The notes under the pieces were generated by a model that ran no database searches, was not told the DNA's origin, and saw only the letters and a list, made by a program, of their open reading frames with translations. From Streptomyces sp. PT12 (GTDB taxonomy: Bacteria; Actinomycetota; Actinomycetes; Streptomycetales; Streptomycetaceae), in the NCBI RefSeq assembly GCF_003311645.1, contig NZ_QEST01000243.1:1-64000 (forward strand): 64,000 bases of DNA, read 5' to 3'. Below, piece by piece: positions 7,678 to 15,737 of this stretch (position 1 is the stretch's first letter; every line of letters starts with the position of its first letter). Both the position numbers and the translations under genes were made by a program.

Positions 7678-8726
7678 GCGCTCCCCACCTCCCCCGCCGC
7701 ATCAGCGCGTTCGGCGGCCTCGTCCGTGACCTCGACGACGGCGCATGTCCAGCTGAACCCCGCGCCCACGCCCACGAGCAGCGCCCGCTGCCCGGGGCGC
7801 AGGCGCCCCGTCCCCAGCAGGTGGGCGAGCCCGGCGACCTGGTCGCCCGAGCCGAGGTGCCCGATGTCGAGGCCGTAGTCGAGGAGCGTGTCGTCGGCGC
7901 CGATGCCCAGCGGGTCCACGCACTGCTTGTGGGACAGGTCGGCGCCGAAGAAGGGGACCAGGACCGCCGCCATGTCCGACACGTCGCCGTCGGCGTCCTG
8001 CACGCAGCGCTTGACGGCCGTGAGCATCCCCTCGGCGTTGCGGGTGATGGTCTCCGCGACGGGGAAGCCCGCGAGGAACGCCCTCTTGCGCGCGGCCAGG
8101 TCGAGCGGGGCCCCTGGCTCCGGGGGATCGTGCAGGTCGTCGCCCCGGTGCAGCCCCTCCAACTCGGGGGCCGAGTAGGTGGCGGTGGCCACCAGGCGCA
8201 GGGGCCCCGGGCGGCGGGAGAGCACGGCCGCGGTGCCGCCGTCGCCGAACACCAGGCCCTTGTCCGCGCTCCAGCGGGGGAAGCGCGGCTCGGCGAACCG
8301 GTCCCCCGTGGTCACAAGCGCCGCCCTGAGCGCGGGCACGGCGCTGAGGTGGATGGCGGCCGTCTCGATCGCGCACATGCCGCCGTTGGACATCTGCCGG
8401 AGCTCCATCGCCGTCACGTCGCCGTGCCCGAGCACTTCGCGCTGGATGTAGGAGGCGACGTTGGAGAACGTCACGCCCTGGTCGTAGCAGTTGGCGTGCA
8501 GCAGAAGCCCGATGTCGGTGGGCGGCCTGCCGGAGCGGGCCAGGGCCGCCAGTCCCGCCGCGACGGCCAGGTCGGGCGCGGGCCGAGCGCTGACCCGCGC
8601 GGCGCGCTGCCGCGACCTGGCCGCCTCCTCCTCGTCGTAGCGGCCATCGGCCACCGCCCATGATGTCGGCACGGGCTCGCCGAGGCGGGCGGCCACGGCG
8701 TCAACGTATATCCCCGTCCACCTCAT
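7674..8726 (-). CDS. KAS III-like acyltransferase/condensing enzyme (second copy)
   Basis: A 350-residue thiolase-fold protein of the 3-oxoacyl-ACP synthase III family. At the position of the FabH nucleophile it reads RQMSNGGM, so Ser113 replaces Cys. The usual HQAN motif is replaced (VPFFGADLSH), while a GHLGSGDQ motif sits where the Asn motif should be. Such changes occur in KAS III-like starter-unit or acyl-transfer enzymes (DpsC- and CerJ-type) rather than fatty-acid FabH. The ATG at 8726 has GGAGG six bases upstream and lies inside the end of the first copy (26-bp overlap). It is paralogous to that neighbour, so the two may form a heterodimer or act in sequence. Confidence 0.78.
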   Translation of the reverse strand: MRWTGIYVDAVAARLGEPVPTSWAVADGRYDEEEAARSRQRAARVSARPAPDLAVAAGLAALARSGRPPTDIGLLLHANCYDQGVTFSNVASYIQREVLGHGDVTAMELRQMSNGGMCAIETAAIHLSAVPALRAALVTTGDRFAEPRFPRWSADKGLVFGDGGTAAVLSRRPGPLRLVATATYSAPELEGLHRGDDLHDPPEPGAPLDLAARKRAFLAGFPVAETITRNAEGMLTAVKRCVQDADGDVSDMAAVLVPFFGADLSHKQCVDPLGIGADDTLLDYGLDIGHLGSGDQVAGLAHLLGTGRLRPGQRALLVGVGAGFSWTCAVVEVTDEAAERADAAGEVGSA

Positions 8727-9801
8727 GGTCGTCCTCCCAAGCCTCGATGCGGAGCGTGCCGGCGTCCGCCCCGTTCCACACGGGCGGCTCGTCCACGGTG
8801 ACCACGGCCGTGGTCCAGCTGAAGCCGATGCCGACGCCCACGAGCAGCACCTGGTCACCGGGGCGCAGCGCCCCGGACTCCAGGAGATAGGTGAGCCCGG
8901 CGAGCTGGTCCCCGCCTCCGATGTGCGACGTGCGGCGCCCCCACTCCCACACCGTGCGCTCGACGCCGATCTTGTAGGGGGCCAAGAACTCCCAACCCAG
9001 CAGCTCGCGGCCGACGTTGGGGACCACGACACGGGCCACGCGGTCGAGCGAGGTGTCGGCCTCGGCCAGCGTGCGCTCGGTGTTCGCCAGCAGCCCCGTC
9101 ACCAGCCGCTCCTCGACGAAGTCGAACCCGACGCGCTTCATGTAGCGGCGCTTGCGGCCCCGCAGGTCCAACGGGGCGCCCGAGCCGTGCGGGACCAGGG
9201 TGAACCCGCCGTCCACGTCCCGGTACGCGTCCTCGAGCTCGGGGTCGGACGTGGAGGTCGAGGCCAGCAGCCGGGCGAAGCCGCCGCGCCGCGACAGCAG
9301 CAGCCCGGTGGCGCCGTCGGCGAAGACCTGCCCGCTGTCGCTCAGCCAGCGATCGAAGCCGGGCAGCGCGTAGCGGTCGCCCGTGGTGATCAGCACCGCC
9401 CGCGCCGCGTCCCTCGCGGCGAGCCAGGAGGCGCCGAGCTCAAGCGCGGCCATGCCGCCGTTGGAGGCGTGGTCGATGCGGATCGCGGGGGCCGAGCCCG
9501 CGACGGTGTGGCGTTGGACATAGGAGGCGGGGGTCCAGAAGTCCTCGCCCTGGTGGTACATGGCGGCGTGCAGCACCAACGCCACGTCCTCGGGGGCGTG
9601 GCCGCCGCGCGCGATGGCCTGCCGCCCGGCGGCGACCGCCATGTCCACCGCGCTCATGTCGTCGGTGTGGAGCGCGGACAGCAGCTGGTTCTCCGCCAGC
9701 TCGTCCGCGGGATAACGCCCCTCGGCGGCGGCCTTCCGCGCGCTCTCGGGGGCGGGCAGATGGGTGCCGAGTCCTGCGATGTACAGGTCGTCCCAGCGCA
9801 T
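8701..9801 (-). CDS. KAS III-like acyltransferase/condensing enzyme (first copy)
   Basis: A 366-residue KAS III-family protein. The nucleophile region reads IDHASNGGMAAL, again with Ser113 in place of Cys. HQAN is replaced by VPNVGRELLG, and a SHIGGGDQ motif is conserved with the second copy. The C-terminal GVGIGFSWTTAVV matches the usual KAS III glycine-rich end. Likely a cytosolic enzyme that transfers or condenses an acyl unit in cyclitol tailoring; without Cys it may use an acyl-O-Ser intermediate. Start preceded by GGAAGGACGTC. Its partner follows with overlapping reading frames. Confidence 0.78.
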   Translation of the reverse strand: MRWDDLYIAGLGTHLPAPESARKAAAEGRYPADELAENQLLSALHTDDMSAVDMAVAAGRQAIARGGHAPEDVALVLHAAMYHQGEDFWTPASYVQRHTVAGSAPAIRIDHASNGGMAALELGASWLAARDAARAVLITTGDRYALPGFDRWLSDSGQVFADGATGLLLSRRGGFARLLASTSTSDPELEDAYRDVDGGFTLVPHGSGAPLDLRGRKRRYMKRVGFDFVEERLVTGLLANTERTLAEADTSLDRVARVVVPNVGRELLGWEFLAPYKIGVERTVWEWGRRTSHIGGGDQLAGLTYLLESGALRPGDQVLLVGVGIGFSWTTAVVTVDEPPVWNGADAGTLRIEAWEDDHEVDGDIR

Positions 9802-9846
9802 GACGTCCTTCCGTCCTGATGGGGGTCCTGGCCGATGGGCCGCGGC

Positions 9847-10950
9847 TCAGGCGGCGGCGCCGCCCTCGTGCCAGGCCGGGCTCGGCCCGAACCTGCGGGC
9901 GGTGGTGTGCCGTTCGTAGGGCATGCCGTCGGGCATGTGGAGGATTTCCATCTGGAGGCCCCAGGGCGCCCTGAAGTACATCCACCGGTCGCCGTGGATG
10001 GGGCCGCCGTCGTCGATCAGCTGTGGCTCGCCGAGCAGTTCGACGCCGGGGACGGTGCGCAGATGGGCGGCGGCCTCGTCGATGTCGTCCACGAAGAACG
10101 CGAGGTGATGCCCCCCGACGTCGCTGTTGAGCGGGAGCCGGGTGCGCTGGTCGGGCACCGTGTAGCGGAACAGCTCGACGTTGGTCACCGGGCCGAGGCG
10201 CAGCATGGCCGCGTCCACCTCGATGTCCTGGTGAACGGCGAGCTGGCGTGCGCAGTAGTCGGCGGGGGCCGCGAGCTCCACCCGGTAGAGGAGCCGTCCG
10301 CCGAGCGGGCCCGTGAAGAAGTCGATGGCCTGGTCGAGGTCGGGGACGGTGTAGCAGACGTGGTCGACGCCGAGGGTGCCGGGAATGCCACGCCGGGTGG
10401 TGAGCCAGCGCCCTTCGGGGCGGTAGAGCCGTTCGGCCGTCTCCTTCTCGTAGGGCAACGCGTCGCTGACCTGCTGGAGCTCCATCTGGAGGCCCCAGGG
10501 CGCCGTGAAGTAGATCCAGCGGTTTCCGCTGATCGGTCCTTCGGTGATGTGCTGCACGTCCCCGAGCACGGTGACGCCGGGGACGGTGCGCAGATGGGCG
10601 GCGGCCTCGTCGATGTCCCTGACGCCGATGGCGAGGTGGTGGCCGCCGACGTCGCTGTTGCGGGGGAGTTCGGTGCGCTGCCCTGGGGCGGTGTAACGGA
10701 ACAGCTCGATGTTGGTCTCGGCCAGCCTCAGCAGCGCGATGTGCGCGCTGGCCCTGGGGTGGACGCCGAGCTGGCGCGCCATCCAGTCGCCGTCGTCCCG
10801 CACCGGGCCGATGCGGTACAGCTCCTCGGCGCCGAGGACGTCGACGAAGAAGTCGATGGCCTGGTCGAGGTCGGGGACGGTGAAGGCGTGGTGGTCGACA
10901 TTGCGGGCGGTGGGGATGCCGGTCGTCGTCCGGCCTGGGGCTGAGGTCAC
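9847..10950 (-). CDS. tandem VOC protein, probable 2-epi-5-epi-valiolone epimerase
   Basis: A 367-residue protein made of two glyoxalase/bleomycin-resistance (VOC) modules, residues about 15-165 and 195-345. The halves are closely similar (VPDLDQAIDFF, SDVGGHHLA, IDEAAAHLRTVPGV in each), so it is an internal duplication. Conserved metal-type ligands appear as VDHHAFTV, NIELFRY and GGHHLA in the first half and VDHVCYTV, NVELFRY and GGHHLA in the second. The cetoniacytone enzyme CetB, a double-VOC protein, epimerises 2-epi-5-epi-valiolone; this architecture beside a matching cyclase supports the same role here. GTG start with GAGGAG upstream. A ring-cleaving dioxygenase is the alternative. Confidence 0.75.
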   Translation of the reverse strand: MTSAPGRTTTGIPTARNVDHHAFTVPDLDQAIDFFVDVLGAEELYRIGPVRDDGDWMARQLGVHPRASAHIALLRLAETNIELFRYTAPGQRTELPRNSDVGGHHLAIGVRDIDEAAAHLRTVPGVTVLGDVQHITEGPISGNRWIYFTAPWGLQMELQQVSDALPYEKETAERLYRPEGRWLTTRRGIPGTLGVDHVCYTVPDLDQAIDFFTGPLGGRLLYRVELAAPADYCARQLAVHQDIEVDAAMLRLGPVTNVELFRYTVPDQRTRLPLNSDVGGHHLAFFVDDIDEAAAHLRTVPGVELLGEPQLIDDGGPIHGDRWMYFRAPWGLQMEILHMPDGMPYERHTTARRFGPSPAWHEGGAAA

Positions 10951-11019
10951 GTCAACTCCTCGAGCGGATGGGGCTTGTGTCGGTGCTTCTGTCGGTGCTC
11001 CTGGGGCCGCCGCGCGGGA

Positions 11020-11805
11020 TCAGAGCCGGCCCGCGTGGGCGGCGTTGGCCTCGGCGGCCACGAGGCTGAGCCCGCCGTCGACCACGACGGAGGTGCCGGT
11101 GGTGTAGCGCGCCTCGGGGGAGGCGAGGTGCCGGATGAGCACCGCGACCTCGTCGGGGGCGCCGGGGCGTCCCACGGGGATGTTGGGCCTGGCGATGGCG
11201 GTGACGGGGTGGCCCGGGGGCACCCCGTTCATGGGGGTCGCGGTCTCGCCGGGGGCGACCGCGTTGACGGTGATGCCGTGGGGGGCGAGCTCGACGGCCA
11301 TCACCCTGGTGAGCATGCCGAGGCCGCCCTTGGAGACGCAGTAGGCGCTGCCGCCGGTGATGGGGATGTGCTCGTGGACGCTGGTGACGTTGATGATGCG
11401 ACCGCCCCTGCCCTGCTCGACCATCAGCCGGGCGGCGGCCTGGGCGAGCGCGAAGGGGCTGGTGAGGTTGACGGTGAGCACGCGCGACCAAGACGCCAGG
11501 TCCTCGTCGACGGCGTGGGCGCGGCGGTTGACGCCTGCATTGTTCACCAGCACGTCCAGGCCCCCGGCGTCGCGCGCCGCCGAGCGCAGCCGGGCCACGG
11601 CGGCCTCGGGGTCTCCCAGGTCGAACGCGACCGGCTCGGCCCGCACGCCGTGCGTCTGGGCGAGCTCGGCCGCGAGGTCCCTGGCCGACTTCTCGTTGCC
11701 GCCGTACCCGACGAGCACGTCGTGGCCCGCGGCGGCCAGGGCGCGGGCGGTCTCCGTGCCGATGCCGGACGAGGCACCGGTGACGAGGCTGATGCTCCGG
11801 GACAT
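11020..11805 (-). CDS. short-chain dehydrogenase/reductase (SDR)
   Basis: A 261-residue classical SDR. The cofactor motif TGASSGIG is at residues 9-16, NNAG at about 88-91, catalytic Ser in NVTSVHEH and YCVSK at about 155-159. It likely oxidises or reduces a cyclitol hydroxyl/ketone with NAD(P)(H). The ATG at 11805 has AAAGGAT upstream; the longer open frame above it is antisense-type noise. It sits between the alcohol dehydrogenase and the VOC protein in the cyclitol operon, separated from the former by a duplicated 27-bp spacer. Confidence 0.85.
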   Translation of the reverse strand: MSRSISLVTGASSGIGTETARALAAAGHDVLVGYGGNEKSARDLAAELAQTHGVRAEPVAFDLGDPEAAVARLRSAARDAGGLDVLVNNAGVNRRAHAVDEDLASWSRVLTVNLTSPFALAQAAARLMVEQGRGGRIINVTSVHEHIPITGGSAYCVSKGGLGMLTRVMAVELAPHGITVNAVAPGETATPMNGVPPGHPVTAIARPNIPVGRPGAPDEVAVLIRHLASPEARYTTGTSVVVDGGLSLVAAEANAAHAGRL

Positions 11806-11830
11806 GGCGGATCCTTTCGATCGCGGTCGT

Positions 11831-11884
11831 TGCGGGGAGTGTGGTGCTGGAGTGCGGTGCGGGGAGTGTGGTGCTGGAGTGCGG
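11831..11884. repeat. two perfect 27-bp tandem copies
   Basis: Units at 11831-11857 and 11858-11884 are identical and begin TGCGGGGAGTGTGGTGCTGG. They fill much of the 116-bp gap between the alcohol dehydrogenase and SDR genes. Confidence 0.9.
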
Positions 11885-11921
11885 GGGGCTTCGGGATCGG
11901 GAAGCCTTCGGGGATCGGGGC

Positions 11922-13013
11922 TCAGGCCGCCGTGAGGTCGAGCGTGACCTTGGGCGCGGCGCGGTCGCCGTCCTGGAGCAGGCGGAAGGCGTCGGGTACC
12001 CGGCGCAGGGGCACGCGCCGGGCGATCATCCCGTCCGCGGTGAGCGCGCCTTCGGCGAAGAGGCGCAGGGCGCGGTCGTAGTGGTCGAGGCCGTGGCGGA
12101 CGCCGTGGACGGTGATGCCGCGCAGCGTCAGGTCGCCCACGTCCACGCCGTCGACCAGGTGCCCCGCGACCCCGACCACGGCGATGTCGCCGCCCACGGC
12201 CGCGGCGCGCACCGCGTCGTGGAACGCCTCGGGCGCCCCCGACGCCTCCACCACCAGGTCGTAGTGGCCGCCCGGCGCCTGCCCCGGGCGGAAGAGGCGC
12301 CGGGCGCCGAACGCGGCGGCCGTGCGCAGGCCGTTCTCCGCCACCCCGACGACGTCGACGGCGCCGGTCAGCCGCGCGACCAGCTGCACCGCGAGGAGCC
12401 CGATGGTGCCGGTGCCCAGGACCAGCGCCCGGTCGCCTGCCGAGCGGCCTGTCCTGGCCAGTCCTTCGAGCACCGTCACGGTGGGCTCGACAAGCACCGC
12501 CTGCGCGTCGCCGACCTCGTCGGGCACGACGGTCAACGCCCGTGTGGGCATGCGCAGATACTGTGCGGCGGCGCCCTGCTGGCCGTAGAGGCCGACCTCG
12601 CGCAGATCGCCGCACTCGTTGCGGCGGCCCCGGTGGCAGGCGCGGCAGCTCCCGCAGGAGATCATGGTGTGGCCGACCACGCGGTCGCCGACCACGGGGC
12701 GCCCGGCCGAGGGGGCGTCGGCGTCCTGCGGCGGGAGCGCCACCACGCGGCCCACCCACTCGTGGCCGAACACATGGGGATAGGGCGCCCGCCCGTCCCT
12801 GACATAGGTCGCGGTGCCGTGCAGCAGCTCCAGGTCGGTGCCGCACAGGCCCACGAGCAGCGGGGCGATCAGCGCCTCGCCCGCGGCGGGCGCGGGGACG
12901 GGCAGCGTGGCCTCCTCGGCCCGGTGCTCCGCGGTGAGGACGGCCGCGCGCATGGTGCCGGTGGGCCAGCCGCCGTCCACGGCGGCGGCGCGGGGGGTGA
13001 GCGCGGTCGCCAT
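11922..13013 (-). CDS. zinc-dependent alcohol dehydrogenase
   Basis: A 363-residue zinc MDR dehydrogenase. Catalytic zinc ligands appear in GLCGTDLELLHG (Cys) and GHEWVGRV (His-Glu). The structural zinc loop has four Cys in the pattern CGSCRACHRGRRNEC, and the NAD fold shows VLGTGTIGLLAV at about 200. Related enzymes in aminocyclitol clusters (for example NeoA/BtrE types) oxidise a ring hydroxyl to the ketone before transamination. No aminotransferase is present in this operon, so the ketone or alcohol may be the end state. ATG start 1 bp after the cupin stop. Confidence 0.85.
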   Translation of the reverse strand: MATALTPRAAAVDGGWPTGTMRAAVLTAEHRAEEATLPVPAPAAGEALIAPLLVGLCGTDLELLHGTATYVRDGRAPYPHVFGHEWVGRVVALPPQDADAPSAGRPVVGDRVVGHTMISCGSCRACHRGRRNECGDLREVGLYGQQGAAAQYLRMPTRALTVVPDEVGDAQAVLVEPTVTVLEGLARTGRSAGDRALVLGTGTIGLLAVQLVARLTGAVDVVGVAENGLRTAAAFGARRLFRPGQAPGGHYDLVVEASGAPEAFHDAVRAAAVGGDIAVVGVAGHLVDGVDVGDLTLRGITVHGVRHGLDHYDRALRLFAEGALTADGMIARRVPLRRVPDAFRLLQDGDRAAPKVTLDLTAA

Positions 13014-13014
13014 C

Positions 13015-13443
13015 TCACCCCACCTCCGCGCCCGCGTCGGCCGGGACGCCGATGCTGCGCCGCCCGGGCGGGATCTCGGGGATCCTGGCGGGCAGCAGGA
13101 GGCGGGCGGCCTCGGAGAGCACGCTCAGGACAAGGGCCTCGGCGCCGTTCTCCCCGGCGACCACCGAGGCGTCGGCGGTGCCGGGCACCAGGGCGAGGTC
13201 CCCGGCGCCGAGCGGGCGGGGCGCTTCGGGCCCCGCGAGGGCCGCGCCTCCGGCCAGCAGGAGGACGGCGTGCTCGACCCCTTCGGTGTCGAAATCCCGC
13301 CGCTGCCCCGGCGCCAGGACGACATGGTCGAAGCTCTCGCACTCGCTGTGCAGCATCCCGCGCCGGGCGAGGCAGCGCCAGGTGCGCTCGGCGCCGTCAA
13401 GCGGCAGCGTGCGGGTCGGTGTTCCGGTGCCGGTGACGATCAA
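13015..13443 (-). CDS. small cupin-like protein
   Basis: A 142-residue predicted beta-barrel. The recognisable part is VEHAVLLLAGGAAL...LGAGDLALVPGTADASVVA, typical of cupin motif spacing, but only one His of the usual metal triad is evident, so metal binding is doubtful. It resembles the second half of the adjacent bicupin (DAVEHTVFVLGGSGRAL) and may have arisen by duplication. TTG start with GGAGGGGGAACG upstream, overlapping the bicupin stop by 4 bp. Function unknown; isomerase or binding roles are possible. Confidence 0.65.
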   Translation of the reverse strand: MIVTGTGTPTRTLPLDGAERTWRCLARRGMLHSECESFDHVVLAPGQRRDFDTEGVEHAVLLLAGGAALAGPEAPRPLGAGDLALVPGTADASVVAGENGAEALVLSVLSEAARLLLPARIPEIPPGRRSIGVPADAGAEVG

Positions 13444-14210
13444 CGTTCCCCCTCCGCGGGCGTGTTCAGGGACAGCTCGGCGTGGAAGAGCCGCAGCCCC
13501 TCGTCTCCGGCGAGCAGCCGTGCCCCGGTGCCCCTTGGCAGGGTGACGGCGACGCCGGGGGCGAGGTCGGCCCCGGTGTCGCCGGTCAGCGCCCTGCCCG
13601 AGCCGCCCAGGACGAACACGGTGTGCTCCACCGCGTCGGACTCCAGGTCGAGGTGGGCGGAGGGCGGGAGGGAGCGGGTCTCGACGAGGCGCAGGGGGCC
13701 GGTGAGCAGCGTGCCCGGGTCGACGCCCTGGTCGTCGGTCAGGTGCAGGACGGTGGCGTTCACGTCATCCTCGTTCCGTGGCGGGAAGGGGGCGGCCCGG
13801 TCGGCGGTCCGCCCCGTCAGGACGCGGGTGGTGTGGGGGGATCTGACCTCCACCACGAGCCAGTCGAGGCGGGTGTCCCCGGTGTTCCGCAGGCCGTGCA
13901 CGGTGCCGAGCCCCGTCAGGACGAGCGAGCGCGGGGTAACGGGGTGGAGCGTGCCGTCGAGCGCCATCTCGCCCTCGCCCGCGAGGATGAAGTACAGCTC
14001 CTCGGTGCGGGTGTGCCGGTGCTCGCCGCTGACGCCGCCCGGTGGCACGCTCGCCCACTCGACGGCCTCCCACTGGCCCGTCAGATCGTGCTGGCCCGCC
14101 AGGCACTTCCAGTGGGAGAGCCCCGCGGCGCCGTGCACGCCGTGGACTCCCGACGGCGACGTGGTGTCGGCCAGCAGCACGGCGGTGCCGAGCCGTCCCG
14201 CGGGGGTCAT
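13440..14210 (-). CDS. bicupin protein
   Basis: A 256-residue protein with two cupin domains. The first (residues about 45-125) has the metal-binding set HRHTRTEELYFILAGEGEM and LGTVHGLRNTG. The second (about 160-245) lacks the His set and reads SDAVEHTVFVLGGSG. Bicupins include isomerases, dioxygenases and sugar-binding proteins; the N-terminal domain looks active. It overlaps the cyclase stop by 4 bp, so it probably acts on an early cyclitol intermediate. No specific reaction can be assigned. Confidence 0.7.
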   Translation of the reverse strand: MTPAGRLGTAVLLADTTSPSGVHGVHGAAGLSHWKCLAGQHDLTGQWEAVEWASVPPGGVSGEHRHTRTEELYFILAGEGEMALDGTLHPVTPRSLVLTGLGTVHGLRNTGDTRLDWLVVEVRSPHTTRVLTGRTADRAAPFPPRNEDDVNATVLHLTDDQGVDPGTLLTGPLRLVETRSLPPSAHLDLESDAVEHTVFVLGGSGRALTGDTGADLAPGVAVTLPRGTGARLLAGDEGLRLFHAELSLNTPAEGER

Positions 14211-15460
14211 CGGCGGTCACCCGCCCCGTGGAGCGCGCGCAGGACGTCCACGGCGGCGGCGAGTTCGTGGGCGGTGACGTCGTTGACGAAGAGGGCCGAG
14301 CCGATGCCCACGGGCAGCGGCAGGCGCTGCTGGCCGTCGCGGTGCCTGACGGTGTCGCGGAGGGCGGCGTCCAGGATCTCGCCGGTCAGCAGGTCGTTCC
14401 AGGACGGCAGCCCCAGGGACGCCATCACGGCGAGCACCCGCTCCCTTTCGGCGACGCTCACCAGGCCGCGGCGCTCGCCGAGCACGGTGGTCAGCGCCAT
14501 GTCCACGCAGACGGCCTCGCCGTGCAGCAGCTCGGGCAGGGCACGCATCTCGACGGTGGGGCTGAAGGTGTGCCCGTAGTCCACCACCCGCTCCAACTCG
14601 GTCTCCCAGAGGTTGGGCTGAAGCTCCTCGAGCATCCCGTGGATGGCGCGGCGCAGCACCTCGGCCGCCGCGAGCTCCCCGGCGCCCGAGAGGCCCTGGA
14701 GCTTTTCCTCCAGCAGCAACGGGCCCTGCTGCTCCAGGAGTTCGAAGAGGCCCCGGTCCTTGATCAGGCCGATCTTGAGGATCTCCGCCAGCCCGTTGCT
14801 GAGGTGGCGCCGGTCGAGGGTGGTGAGGAAACGGCGGTCGAGAAGGGTGAGGTCAGCGGGGAAGTAGGTGCCGAGGCGGTTCTTGTGGCCGTTGAAGTTG
14901 ACGCCGGTCTTGGCCCCGACTCCGGCGTCGACGAGCCCGATCAGGGTGGTGGGCACGCGCACGAACGGGGTGCCGCGCCGGTAGAGGCTGCCGACCAGGC
15001 CGACGATGTCCATCAGGACGCCGCCGCCGATGACGATCACCGGCTCGCGGCGCCTGGCGATGCCGAACGCGTCGATCTCGCGGACGATGTGCGCCGCGGT
15101 CTCGAAGCTCTTGACGGACTCGTCGGCGCGCACGACGCACAGGTGGTGATCGATGTCGTGGTGGTCGAGGTAGGAGCGGATGCGGTCGCCGTGCAGCAGG
15201 TCCACGCGGGCGTCCACGACGACGAAGCGCCGCGGCCTGGTGCCGGGGGCGGCGGGGCCGCCGCTGCCCGCTTCGAGCAGGTCGGTACGTGAGGGCTCGA
15301 ACAGGTCGTCGCACAGGCGGATCTCGTAGCGGACGGGCTTGACCGTCCGCACGACCCAGGAGTCCACCTGGCTGCTGTAGGTGAAGAGTCCGGAAGGCTC
15401 CGCGACGTGGTCGGCGGTGGGCGCCGCCGTGGTCGGGCGCGGGACGTCGAACGTGGTCAT
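14207..15460 (-). CDS. sugar phosphate cyclase, 2-epi-5-epi-valiolone synthase-like
   Basis: A 417-residue member of the dehydroquinate-synthase superfamily. Family signatures are IGGGVLMDIVGLVGSL, RVPTTLIGLVDAGVGAKTGV, NFNGHKNRLGTYFPA and VDYGHTFSPTVEM, followed by the HGEAVCVDM metal region. The pattern fits the EEVS group, which cyclises sedoheptulose 7-phosphate to 2-epi-5-epi-valiolone with NAD and a divalent metal, rather than housekeeping AroB or the DOI synthases. This is the committed step of C7-cyclitol natural products such as acarbose, validamycin and cetoniacytone. First gene of the minus-strand operon, with GAGGTG upstream of the ATG. Subgroup (EEVS, EVS or DDG synthase) needs alignment of active-site residues. 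Confidence 0.82.
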   Translation of the reverse strand: MTTFDVPRPTTAAPTADHVAEPSGLFTYSSQVDSWVVRTVKPVRYEIRLCDDLFEPSRTDLLEAGSGGPAAPGTRPRRFVVVDARVDLLHGDRIRSYLDHHDIDHHLCVVRADESVKSFETAAHIVREIDAFGIARRREPVIVIGGGVLMDIVGLVGSLYRRGTPFVRVPTTLIGLVDAGVGAKTGVNFNGHKNRLGTYFPADLTLLDRRFLTTLDRRHLSNGLAEILKIGLIKDRGLFELLEQQGPLLLEEKLQGLSGAGELAAAEVLRRAIHGMLEELQPNLWETELERVVDYGHTFSPTVEMRALPELLHGEAVCVDMALTTVLGERRGLVSVAERERVLAVMASLGLPSWNDLLTGEILDAALRDTVRHRDGQQRLPLPVGIGSALFVNDVTAHELAAAVDVLRALHGAGDRR

Positions 15461-15737
15461 CGCACACCTCAGACGCTGGGTTTCCGCGGGATCGCGGGTG
15501 AGACGGGTGAGAGGGCCGGGGTGGGAGGGACGGAAGACGGCGATGGCTCGCCCCGGGCCGGACGGCGTGAGCCGTCCGGCACTCTCCGCACACCCTGAAC
15601 CAGAATGTATGCAGAGTCAAGGATTTTAAAATGCACAAGCATGGGTTACGGTGAGATGCCGCCGCGCTGCCCTCCTCGTGGCGCGTCGTTCCCCGCACGT
15701 CCTCGCCCGCGTCCCGACCCGGAACGAAGGATCAGTC
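15461..15737. promoter_or_regulatory. divergent promoter region of the cyclitol cluster
   Basis: A 277-bp gap between the divergent cyclase and MFS operons. It holds a perfect 10-bp-arm hairpin (15557-15566 with 15571-15580, 4-nt loop) and an AT-rich island at about 15598-15640 that stands out from the GC-rich surroundings. On the minus strand this includes TTGACT (15618-15613); on the plus strand TTTTAAAAT (about 15623-15631) resembles a -10. Exact promoters are not resolved. Confidence 0.55.

Noticed and set aside
14207-15460. Housekeeping 3-dehydroquinate synthase (aroB)
   Set aside because: The protein is longer and its GHKNRLGTY and GHTFSPTVEM motifs fit valiolone-type cyclases; no shikimate genes are adjacent.
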